This document shows positions 54,368 to 64,000 of a stretch of 64,000 nucleotides of DNA, one piece after another. The notes under the pieces were generated by a model that worked only from the letters and a program-made list of their open reading frames with translations, was not told the origin of the DNA and did not search any database. How positions within the stretch are numbered: position 1 is the stretch's first letter; each line of letters starts with the position of its first letter. Both the position numbers and the translations under genes were made by a program. Location: positions 186,001 to 250,000 of the forward strand of contig JANFAH010000003.1 in assembly GCA_024663395.1 (NCBI GenBank). Direction: 5' to 3'. The stretch is from Pisolithus tinctorius. Taxonomy: Eukaryota > Basidiomycota > Agaricomycetes > Boletales > Pisolithaceae.

Positions 54368-55940
54368 CAGTGAGGGACAAAAGCGTTGCAATGTTTGTGA
54401 GGTGTGAGTTGTTGCTGATGTAGCTTGGGCTATTCTGCACAGAGAATGATGATACCTATACCATTGGAAAGGGGTGACTCTAAGCTTTCCAGAGCACTAA
54501 GGTTCAGTGCAAACAAAGCAATACATGCTGAGATACACCCTATTCTTTCCAAAAGGTGCATTGCAACGCTTTTGTCCCTGACTGGTGAAATAGTGAAAAG
54601 TGACCTTTTGATGGTATTAAGGGCATGAAGGATGGGAAAATATGATTACATAATAAACCACATGATCATCCAGATGATTTGTCAGCATGTAAACAATGAC
54701 AAACATTGGACTTGTACCATTAACCCTCCCTCTTTCACCACAACTCATGAAATCATCTCTCAAGCTCACATGGTCATTTTCTCAAGGAATTCTTATCAAA
54801 TACTGGTGGCAACCACAGTGCCATCAGTATGACATGCTCTAAGAACCATCAGTCCCTTAAAAAACCTGCTGTCAGTCATTCCCTGGACTGTTTCCCCCTC
54901 CATGCCTGATGTGTTTTGGGACTGATCAGTACTTGGAAGGCTGAAAATGTTATGGAGGTCAATCTGGCACTTCAGAACATGATGGACAAACCAGTGCCCT
55001 CTCAACCAATGCATTTCTGGCACAGGGACAGTGGTATGGAAGGTAGGGCAAGACAAAATCCTCTTTACCCCTGGGTGTCATCAGAAGGATATGCTACTGA
55101 ACTGCCATGGAGCAGAATCCTGTGCTTCCATCTGGCCCTGAATATTGCCTTTGGTCACATATGACCAAATAATCTTTCCCCAGTCATCTACAGTTCAGAT
55201 CAGGGCAAGATCTAGTGAGCCCTCTTATGGTGCTCAGAGCACAAGGAGGTTTTGTCTCACCCCAACTTCCATACCACTGTTCCTGTGCCAGAAATGCATT
55301 GGTTGAGAGGGCACTGGTTTGTCCATCATGTTCTGAAGTGCCAGATTGACCTCCATAACATTTTCAGCCTTCCAAGTACTGATCAGTCCCAAAACACATC
55401 AGGCATGGAGGGGGAAACAGTCCAGGGAATGACTGACAGCAGGTTTTTTAAGGGACTGATGGTTCTTAGAGCATGTCATACTGATGGCACTGTGGTTGCC
55501 ACCAGTATTTGATAAGAATTCCTTGAGAAAATGACCATGTGAGCTTGAGAGATGATTTCATGAGTTGTGGTGAAAGAGGGAGGGTTAATGGTACAAGTCC
55601 AATGTTTGTCATTGTTTACATGCTGACAAATCATCTGGATGATCATGTGGTTTATTATGTAATCATATTTTCCCATCCTTCATGCCCTTAATACCATCAA
55701 AAGGTCACTTTTCACTATTTCACCAGTCAGGGACAAAAGCGTTGCAATGCACCTTTTGGAAAGAATAGGGTGTATCTCAGCATGTATTGCTTTGTTTGCA
55801 CTGAACCTTAGTGCTCTGGAAAGCTTAGAGTCACCCCTTTCCAATGGTATAGGTATCATGATTACCTGTGCAGAATAGCCCAAGCTACATCAGCAGCAAG
55901 TCACACCTCACAAACATTGCAACGCTTTTGTCCCTCACTG
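54368..55940. mobile_element. FB3: 1.57-kb fold-back with about 700-bp TIRs
   Basis: Positions x and 110308-x pair from 54368/55940 inward to about 55065/55243. TA flanks both ends (54366-54367 and 55941-55942). The terminus is CAGTGAGGGACAAAAGCG. The centre resembles that of FB2 (GGATATGCTACTGAAC ... CATATGA). No transposase. Its insertion splits a hairpin (GGGCTA | TTGAGCCC). Confidence 0.9.
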
Positions 55941-55942
55941 TA

Positions 55943-57356
55943 TTGAGCCCTCTCAGTGCATCTCTGAGATTTCTTGCATGTCTCACAGGGTCTTGTGTTG
56001 CTGATGTTTGCACTCTTATCATTGTCATTGTTTCTGTTGCTTGTAGCTGCTGTAGTTCCCATTCAAACCCTTGCTTGCTCCACTTGTCATATTCCTTGAT
56101 AGTAGTGATCTCGCCTAGTTGTTCTGTAACCCTAGCCTCATTAGTGCATAGTACTTGCATGCACATGGCCTTCAGTGTGGTCACATGGCACTGCTTAGTC
56201 AACTTTGCTGGATTTTCTCTCAAAGTCCCTGCACCAAGCATGTGCATCAATACTCTTGACAGATCCCTGAATCAAATGAAACCTCCTGGCATCCTGGGGT
56301 GACAAAAACCTGATAGTACTTTGAACATGAGATCAACCATATGTGCTGCATGTCACCTCAATGTTCCAGCTTGCAGAAAACTCTTTGGCAGTTTTCTTCA
56401 TATGATGAGCCTCTCCTGCCTCACGTAGCATCCAGTTTGTGTTAAGTGCTGTCATCATCATTGTTGCCATCCTTGCTGTCATCCTTCTTCATACCCTTCA
56501 ACCATGCTGATCCTGTGCAACTGTTCTGTATCTCAAATCTTGCCAATGTGTGGTACTTGCACTACTTCATACTTGTCTTCTTTTGGAGTTCCTTTCATCA
56601 CTTGTAGTTGTTTGTACCTCCTAGTGCAGCAAGGGTGTAAGTATAACAACATGAATTTGAAGCAGAAAACTGAGCCATTGAGTGCAGCAACTAAGATTGT
56701 CCAGTCATTCCCCCAATGGGGGACCTCCTCCACTTTGAACCATTGTTTCCATATGACCTCTCAAAACTCATCAACATGCAGTTTCAATGAACATTGAACC
56801 TGCCCTGACTCCTGCTGAACTAGATCACCATTTCTATATTTTGCCTTGTGTTCTTGCCTTTCCCTTTCACCCCACTCATAATAACACTGTTGAGTTGCCT
56901 CATACAACTTCAACCCTTCTGTCCATTGCATAGTTTTGTATGCCATCATAGTACTTCATACTGCAGCCTCCTGCATGCCACTCATACCCCACTGCAGATG
57001 GCTGTTCCCCTTAGCATAGCATAATGGTAAAAGAAATGATGCAGAATAAAAGACAGAGAGAAAATTCTCAAGCTCAGCTTGTGAGTCCCCTATACCTCAC
57101 CTCCACCAAACATTTGTTGTTGCTTCAAATGACCACCATTTTGGGGCACACCATGATGCCATTACTCCTACTCCCATCATCTTCTGCAGTCACTTGTATG
57201 TACCTTGTATCCTTAGGCTCAATAGCCCCCACTTGTACTTATCATATACTCCTGTAAAGCCTAAGATATAACTTGGCCCTCAGCCCTCTAATTGTGACAA
57301 AGAATGCTTGTCCATTCTTTCAAGAGTGGACAAAGGGGCACTCAAGTTCATGTGGG
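55943..57356 (-). pseudogene. Unidentified decayed coding region
   Basis: Minus-strand frames 55885-56250 (AKLTKQCHVTTLKAMCMQVL...VTEQLGEITTIKEYDKW), 56533-56733 and 56761-56949 look like pieces of one protein. The first is similar to 59981-60190 (VMLTKWSHMTTLHIMATCTQV...GQLYKIAAIAGYEEW), so the array contains duplicated coding units. I do not recognise the family. Confidence 0.35.
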
Positions 57357-58068
57357 TCAAATGGGGTGTTGAGTGGGGGTGTGACATAGAGACCAAGCAG
57401 TAGTATGGGGCTGCACATCATGATATTCAGTTGTGGCACATATGGGAGGGAGAATGCAGTGTAGAGATTTGTTGAGCATTGCTGTCATGCTTTCAGGGCC
57501 TAGTTTAGGGTCACTCAATGTGGTAGAGGGGTAAGAGGAAGAGGGAATGAGTCTGCCCACAGCAAGTAGACACACACAGGTATAAATGAATAGATTATTG
57601 TTGTCACTGGTCTGGACATGGGTTTGGCTGCAACAATACACTTGATACAAGCCATCCTCTATTTGATGGTCCCCAGGCCCAAATATCCCTTGGGCACTAT
57701 TATATGCATTGAACAGCTTCTCTGGATAGGCTGCTTGTTTGTTGACATTCACAACATTGGTGGTATTAAACACAATGCCTGCAGAACTCATGTAGATGAG
57801 CCTACAGATGCCAGCTGCAATAGCTGTGTCAATGACAGCTCTGGTGTCTTTGACACTGTCCTTGTAGTAGATGGAGGGGTCTTTCATGCCTTGCTGTAGT
57901 AAGGCAGCATGTACAACACATGTAGCACCTGACTTGTTTAATATATCCAACACATCCTGATTGTCTATGATGTCTCCCAAATAAAATGGGACATCATGTC
58001 TCTGCACAATATCCAGCACAGAGATGGCATCTCCCCTTGCTAGTTGTTTGATGATATATCAACCTATG
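57357..58068 (-). pseudogene. ERG26-like sterol dehydrogenase pseudogene
   Basis: IIKQLARGDAISVLDIVQRHDVPFYLGDI, VLDILNKSGATCVVHAA, GTRAVID-like DTRAVIDTAIAAG, RLIYMSSAGIVFN and GIFGPGDHQIEDGLYQVY match the NAD(P)-binding 3-beta-HSD/C-4 decarboxylase family (fungal Erg26, ergosterol synthesis). The N-terminal glycine-rich loop is missing and the region holding the YxxxK active site is deleted (AYNSAQGIFG). The C-terminal half is scrambled. It is a single open frame of 220 codons without CpG. It may be a captured or duplicated host gene fragment. Confidence 0.75.
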
Positions 58069-58149
58069 GATTTAGTTGGTTGTCTTGTTCCAGGCCTTTG
58101 TACTGTAGGCATGCCATTGCTCAAAGGTTTGTCAACACCCTGTAAAAAC

Positions 58150-59830
58150 TTGTGTTCTCTAAAACAATGTAGCTGTAAGTGAAACACTTGAAAGAAAAAC
58201 ATAGAACTTGGGCCTTCGAGCCCATTCAGCATGGTCTCAATATGCCTTGTGTGTCATGTGTCTTGTTGCAACTTCAAAATCCACTGTTGCACTGTAACTC
58301 GACATGTTCTTTCTTCAAGATTGTTATCTATGCTAGGATACTATAACCATAAGTAAAAAGCTGCACAACAAAAATGAAAACTGGAGCCATTGTGCTTCAA
58401 GCACATGAATGTGTCTTCACAAATGGATGGCTCCATTGACTTCATGTGTTTCCTGAGTGCAGTGAGTGATTGCATTAAATGATGAGTAGACCACAGGTCA
58501 AGTCCTAGTGTGGCTCACTCAATAATAGTGATGATCACCTTTATTTTGTTTGGTGGCAGGAAGGCCTTTTCCTCATATGTCATCAAAGGTACTTGTATCA
58601 CACTCATCCTTTGTCACCTATATCCATTTTCTCTAGAGTAGAATAGCTGTAAGTAAAACACTATGAAACTGAAATGAAACCTTGAGCTATCAAGCTCAGC
58701 ATCCATGCTCTCCCTGCCTTGTCTCCACCAAATGCCACTTCTCTCATTGCATAGCCTTCAATCTGTGTTGAACATTGTCATCATCACTGTTGCCCTTGTC
58801 AGCATCATTGCTCACACTCTTCATTGCATATATTCATTTTTCCTAGAGTAGAGTATCTGTAAGTGAAATGTTCTGAATCCAAAACAAACCCTAGAGCCAT
58901 CAGGCTCAGTATCCATGCTTGTCATGCCCAGTTTCCACAGAACAGCCATGCAAGCCTTATGTACATGTCTGTTGATCAGCATCTGGTGGCATCACTATAG
59001 TCATTGTTGTTGCTTGAGTCACTGCCATTGCTCTTGTCATACTTCCATGCAGTCTTTGATTGTAGTTGGCATAGATTCTTGCATTGTGATTGCTTGGACA
59101 TCAGTTGCTCCTCATTGCATATACCAGTTTACCCTAGTGTAGAATAGATGTAAGTAACATGTTTTGAAATCAGAACAAACCTGTGAGCCATCAAGCTCAG
59201 TATCCACACTCCTCACACCCCATTCCCATCAAATGGCACATCTGATCTCACCTGACCATTGATCTTCACTAAGTCTAGTTGTCATCATCACTATTGCTCT
59301 GGTCATTGCTGTTTCTCATACTCTAGTTCCCATTGCCATCCTTGTGGCTGTTGCTGTTGCTAGTTTCAAGGCCTTGGCTTGATGTGACCACTCACCCCAT
59401 CCAATGTAGTAATACCACTGTATTGTGTCATGCAGTTTCTCCTTGAAAGTCTACTGTATTTCCTCATAGATTGTCATAGTTCCTTGTATTGCAGCTGCTT
59501 GGATGTTGCTTGGATGTTGTCTCATATATCAATTCTCCCTAGAATAGAGTAGTCATAAGTAAGGCATTCCAAAATTGAAACAAACCCTTGAGCTGTTGAG
59601 CTCAGTATCCACACTTGTCATGCCTCATCTCCATAGAACAGCAAATCTAGCCTTGCATGGCTGCCAATCTGAATCAAGTGCTTAATCATTGTTTCTTGTA
59701 TCACCACCATCTGGATGTCACTCACACATTGTTATATATACCCATTTTCCCTAGAATAGTGTAGATGTAAGTAAACCATTTTGAAATCAAAATGAACCTT
59801 TGAGCTGTCAAGCTCAGTATCTGCACTCCT
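58150..59830 (+). repeat. Diverged tandem array with a conserved hairpin
   Basis: Units of about 210-400 bp share TAGAATAG...TGTAAGTAA, about 25 nt, CCTT, then a hairpin and AGTATCCA. Hairpins: 58209-58224 (TGGGC/GCCCA), 58684-58697 (GAGCT-ATCA-AGCTC), 58894-58907 (GAGCC-ATCA-GGCTC), 59185-59198 (GAGC/GCTC), 59590-59603 (GAGCT-GTTG-AGCTC) and 59802-59815 (GAGCT-GTCA-AGCTC). Paired changes keep the stem. Between units the sequence is rich in CATTGTTGTT/GTCATC motifs. Confidence 0.6.
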
Positions 59831-61051
59831 CATGCCTTGTCTCCATAGAATGGCTTCACATTGCCACCAATCTGCATCAAGCCTTGTCATCATTGTTGTT
59901 GCTATCATGCTATTTGCTGCCATTGTTGCCCTTGTCCTTGTCACCATTGCTTGTAACCATGGTATCTCATGCACAGTATGTCATTTGCCCCATTCTTCAT
60001 ATCCTGCAATTGCAGCAATCTTGTATAGTTGGCCTATAACACTAGAGTCATCAGTATGTAGTATTACTTGTGTGCATGTGGCCATGATGTGCAGAGTGGT
60101 CATGTGACTCCACTTAGTCAACATCACAGGACTTTCTGTACAAGTCCTAATACTGATTGCACCATTGATTTTCTCAACAAATCCTTGCATAAAATATCTA
60201 TTGCTGACACTGCACAGTCATGGAATGTTTGCAGTGCAAGGTCATCCACCCTTGCTGCATGCATCAACATTTCAACTTGCAAAAATTCTTCCAATAGCTT
60301 CTTTCATGTGACAAGCCTTGATGGCTCCTCAATCTTGATCTTTCTTGCAATAACCTTTGTCTCAGTATGATTTATGGGCTGTGGTGCCCTGTGTGAGTCA
60401 ATGATACCTCTGTAAACCAACATTTCTGCTTCAAGAGTGCCTGTGAGTGTTTTGAGCTCCTCAACTTCAACTCTTGTGGGCTTTGCATGCTCTTCTAGCC
60501 TTTCTGCTTCAAATTTGAGTGGTATTTTTGATACAAGTGACTCATCTGCCATCTGTTGTACTTCTCTGTTGACTGTGGGAGCTTTGATAGTGCTTTCTTC
60601 AAGACTTTGACACCTTAAACCAATGGTATCAGCAGCTAGATGAGGACTTTGGTGAGAACAAAATGAGAAACCCCTTTGAGCACACTCACTCACCTTGAAT
60701 TCAATTGGGACCTTCATCACAAGTGGTTCTTCTACCACCACTGGTTTGACTTGCTCAAGCTCCACTGCTTCCTGTAACTTGGCAGTCAGTAGTTATTCAT
60801 ACTTGAAGAAAACTCCTTCATCTTGAAATGGGTCACTGCTATCACTTCAACAAGCCTGCCTTGGCTTGGGTCCTCACTCTTTGTCTTCTTGAATGAACTG
60901 CATGGCTGCACTGACTCATCAAAACTGATTTTGGCACTTTCTCACCTTCTATGTACCCTGATAGTTCCATAGATCCCTGCATATTGGTCATCAGCAAGTC
61001 ATGTGTAGACATAGTTGGAAAACACTTCATAGGTAGTTGTTGCTTGTCCAA
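59831..61051 (-). pseudogene. Unidentified decayed gene, coiled-coil segments
   Basis: Frames 59981-60190, 60304-60765 and 60842-61051 on minus. The middle one has an internal repeat (EEPLVMKVPIEFKV / DESLVSKIPLKFEAE) and a Glu/Leu-rich helix (VEVEELKTLTGTLEAEM). No family recognised. Its similarity to 55885-56250 ties it to the array. Confidence 0.35.
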
Positions 61052-61587
61052 ACTAAATCCCTGGTCACTTCATGGTCAAATGTATTGTTCTGTGCTTGTC
61101 TGAGCTCACTCCAAGCAAAATCCTTTCTGTAGCAGTCTTGTAGCTGCAGTTGTTACCTGATCTATGGGCCATGGGTCATTGGAATGTCACTTTTGATCAC
61201 CATGTCACATTTTCTGCAACATTTTGTGCCAAAACTCTTTATCAAAGCCTTGCAAATAGAGGTCTTCAAGCTTGTCAGCCTCAAGTTGCCTTGAAACTGT
61301 TGATGTGCATTGATTATGTTTCATACACTGGTAATATCTTACATAAGCACAGTCATTTGGGCACATTATTTTTCCTTTGTGCATGTCAGTCTTCTCCCAA
61401 TAGAAGCCTGAGGTGAGGTTCCCTTATTATGAGTTACAGCTACCTTACTGAAGCTATTTAGTATCTTCTTTTATTAGTCTGTCCCTACTCAGAAACAACC
61501 CCACAGGAGGTTATGAGCCCCACCCAGCTCTAACCACTGCATCTTTATTTCCAGATACTCTCTAGTTCTACAAGGTCATGCTAAACA
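61052..61587 (+). other. Upstream region of the copia element, possible LTR remnant
   Basis: No gene. GGTTATGAGCCCCACC near 61509 lies about 80 nt before gag, where a copia PBS would be expected, but I cannot delimit an LTR. Confidence 0.3.
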
Positions 61588-62400
61588 ATGTCAAATCCAA
61601 CTCCATCTATCTTGGTTGGCCCTCAGATGGGTCCCTCTACTACTACAGTTACTACTCTGTTGTCATCTAGCAAGGTTGCCACTCCCTCAAGTTGGCTCTA
61701 CAATATTCCATCTCTTGCAGATGATGGAGGAAATTTTCAAATGTGGAAGTTTTGTGTACAGAAGGTTCTTGAGATTTGAGGCCTGTGGGAGGTGGTTGGT
61801 GGTTCAGCCATGAAGGCTCCTGATGCTGCCACTCACCCAGACAAGCATGTGAAGTGGATGATGAAAGATAGGGAAGCTAGTGTGCAGATTACCCTGACAC
61901 TCAAGGACAAGCCTCTGAGTGGGGTCATGTATGCAAAAACTGCATCAGAGACCTGGAAGTGCCTTAGTGAACAGTATGAGGGCAAAGGGAAACAGATGAT
62001 TGCCTACCTTATTGGAGAACTTTTTTGTGTAACTCTTGTTGATGATAGTCTGATGGAAACCCAGCTAAATGCAATGTGACAGAAGGCACTCATACTGGGC
62101 TCACTTGGACAGACTCTCAATGAGTCACTGGTTGCAATTGCAATGGTGATCTCCTTACCTGCTTCATACTCAGTCCTTCAAACCATTCTCATGTCAACAA
62201 ATGACAAGTTGACTATGGACTCTGTAATCTCACAAGTCCTCATAGAGCAGAGGATGTGCCAGGGCTCACAGAGTCACTCTGCCCTCACAGCCAGAACTGG
62301 TGCAAAGTCAAAGTGTAAAGAGAAAGGGAAGGAAAAGTTGAAGACAAAGTGCTACAACTGCAGGAGGTCAGGCATACAAAGAACAACTGCCCAAGCCTGA
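61588..62400 (+). pseudogene. gag: Ty1/copia Gag
   Basis: MSNPTPSILVGPQMG leads to FQMWKFCVQKVLE, then a frame break to VKWMMKDREASVQITLTLKD, SETWKCLSEQYEGKGKQMIAYL and LPASYSVLQTILMSTND: the UBN2-type gag core of copia elements. A basic segment precedes the zinc knuckle start CYNCRRSG, whose second half is frameshifted. Two frameshifts and one TGA are visible. CpG is almost absent. Confidence 0.85.
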
Positions 62401-62899
62401 AAAAGAAGGCAGATGATGAGAAGACTCCATCCTCATCAGAGAAGAAAGAGAAGGGAGTGGACAAGGCTGATCTCACAGTGAAGGTTGCCCAGGTAGACAA
62501 GGATCCAGCTCTGTGGCTGTTCATGGCAGGTGCAAGTCCAGAAACCAACCCCTCCAAGTGGGTGGTAGACTTGGGTGCATCAGCCCATACATATGTGCTG
62601 CCAGCAGTGGTGGTTTGCCACATTTAGGGTCTTGGAACCATCACAACTGGTCATTATTGGTGATGGGAGATCCATCATGGCAGTAGGGAAGGGCCAGATT
62701 GAACTTGACATGCAGGGGACTTGTAGTGGGGGTGGACAAACTATCCTACAAGATGTCTACTATGTTCCAGCCTTGGACACAAATCTGGTGTCAGTCCTAT
62801 CTCTCACATCTCAAGGTCCAGGTGATGTTCAAAGGAAATGTCTGCAAGGTGTTTGCAGGAAACAGGGTTGCAGCAGTTGCAAAGAAATGCAAGTCATTG
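62401..62899 (+). pseudogene. Ty1/copia protease and GAG-pre-integrase start
   Basis: WVVDLGASAHTYV is the protease active-site region (family D-S/T-GA-S; Ser changed to Leu). VYYVPALDTNLVSVLSL and FAGNRVAAVAKKCKSLY continue to the pre-integrase segment, where FB4 interrupts. The rest of pol lies beyond the window. Confidence 0.82.
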
Positions 62900-62901
62900 T
62901 A

Positions 62902-64000
62902 CAGTGGCTTAAAAAACTGTCTGCATGTTTGTATGTTTACATTAGTTATGACTAAACACAATAACCCCTAACCCTAGCCCTAAACCATGAGTGTGTGAAA
63001 TAAGGTACTTACTCTTGGCTTTCTATTGGTCCATGAATAAAGTGATTTGGATAGGAATTGATAGAATAGCAGCCATTTGAAAATGTCATGTCATGCAGAC
63101 AGTTTTTTGACTTTAAGTTTTGATTACATAGTTTTAAGTTTAACAAAGTGTAAAATGCTGTGAGGTGCTTACTAATGCCTACATGGTATATCACATGGTC
63201 TATTTGATGACTTGTCATCATAGAAATGATGCCAAACAATGAATTGGGACCATCAAGGCTCCCTCTTCTACCCCAACTCATGAAACCATCCTCCTGGTCT
63301 ATCTGGGCCATTTTCTCAGAGTAATCCCCATAAATATTGGTGCCCACTACAGTAATGTCATCAGGGTATATGACCAACACAATCACACACTTAAAAAATC
63401 TGCTTTCAGTCATCCCTGTGCTGTTTCCCCCACCCATACCTGACATGTTCTGCAACTACTCAGTACTGAGAATGCTGAAAAAGCCATGATGGTTAATCTG
63501 GCACATCAGGAGATGATGAACAAACAAAACACCTTTTAACCAGTGCATTTTCACCACAGTGCAACTAGTTTCAATGCTGGGGTGAGACAAAACATTCCTG
63601 TGCACTTCAGGTGGCATGGGAAGCATGGCTAGACTGTGCTCTCAGCTGACTGTGGATGACTGAGAATGGGTGATTTGGTTATATAGAACCATAGGTAATA
63701 CTCAGGGCTAGATAGAGTGATGGAATCTCCCTCCTAATAGTTCAGTGGACTATCTCCCCCAGGGCACCTGGACTGTAATGAAGAGTTTTAGTCCACCCTA
63801 GCCCTCAACCCAGCACCCCTGAGGTGGAAACCCACCAGATAAGTGATTGGATTGTTGGTCATGTTTTACAGTGCCAGATTAACCATCATGGCTTTTTCAG
63901 CATTCTCAGTACTGAGTAGTTGCAGAACATGTCAGGTATGGGTGGGGGAAACAGCACAGGGATGACTGAAAGCAGATTTTTTAAGTGTGTGATTGTGTTG
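62902..64000. mobile_element. FB4: fold-back element, right arm truncated by window end
   Basis: The start CAGTGGCTTAAAAAACTG is preceded by TA (62900-62901). Positions x and 127375-x pair from 63375/64000 inward, so the right end should lie near 64473 outside the window. Conserved internal text with FB2 and FB3 includes CACATGGTCTATTTGATGAC and CAGTACTGAG. Confidence 0.82.

Noticed and set aside
1..64000. RIP (repeat-induced point mutation) as cause of decay
   Set aside because: Changes are at CpG in element A LTRs, not biased to CpA with TpA enrichment; methylation with deamination fits better.

Overview
The window reads as a nested transposon cluster from a filamentous basidiomycete, most likely an Agaricomycete. 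The evidence is Ty3/gypsy polyproteins of the mushroom type, short GT-AG introns of about 45-60 nt, a KDZ-type transposase (a family expanded in mushrooms) and fungal Zn2Cys6 clusters. I find no intact host gene and no intact tRNA or rRNA. Most of the sequence is old and almost free of CpG, with runs of CpG-rich DNA where younger elements have landed. Such a region is probably constitutive heterochromatin.

Layout. (1) 1-25937 is an old Ty3/gypsy element (G0 here; its 5' end lies outside the window). Its pol is split by a solo LTR (1088-1674) and by a whole younger gypsy element, A (1895-18257). Element A holds two further insertions: a gag-only LTR element, B (2664-6630), and a 2.4-kb near-palindrome, FB1 (11943-14382). 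After its integrase, G0 is split again by a PIF/Harbinger transposon (19418-23013), then carries an antisense zinc-cluster gene and a 1.84-kb 3' LTR (LTR C). (2) 25938-29924 is unidentified coding debris plus a broken chromovirus-like gypsy, E, on the minus strand with its 5' LTR (LTR D). (3) 29925-33934 is the 3' half of a decayed copy of element A. (4) 33935-37401 is a primer-binding site plus a second LTR C, which contains a 1.6-kb Tc1/mariner element. (5) 37402-51893 is a second chromovirus-like pol fragment, F, split by the fold-back FB2 and by an 11.3-kb KDZ transposon (40208-51462). The KDZ element has long TIRs, subterminal palindrome arrays, tRNA-like SINE pieces, a solo LTR and an accessory gene. 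(6) 51868-54228 is a third LTR C interrupted by a D-like LTR. (7) 54229-61050 is a diverged tandem array with a covarying hairpin, interrupted by the fold-back FB3, with an ERG26-like pseudogene inside it. (8) 61588-64000 is a Ty1/copia gag-protease fragment cut by the fold-back FB4, which runs off the window.

Most striking system: element A and its relatives carry a gene antisense to pol, between pol and the 3' LTR. It has its own TATA box and introns and encodes a canonical Zn2Cys6 cluster. Three separate elements in this window have it in the same place, with identical cysteine spacing. In the A type the cargo segment is bounded on both sides by the same stem-loop (GTCCCC loop) in direct orientation. 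Element A also shows two canonical -1 frameshift heptamers, one at gag/pro and one at pro/pol.

Decay process: by my count the two LTRs of element A differ at 17 positions, every one a C/T or G/A transition at a CpG. This is the signature of cytosine methylation and deamination, not of classical CpA-directed RIP.
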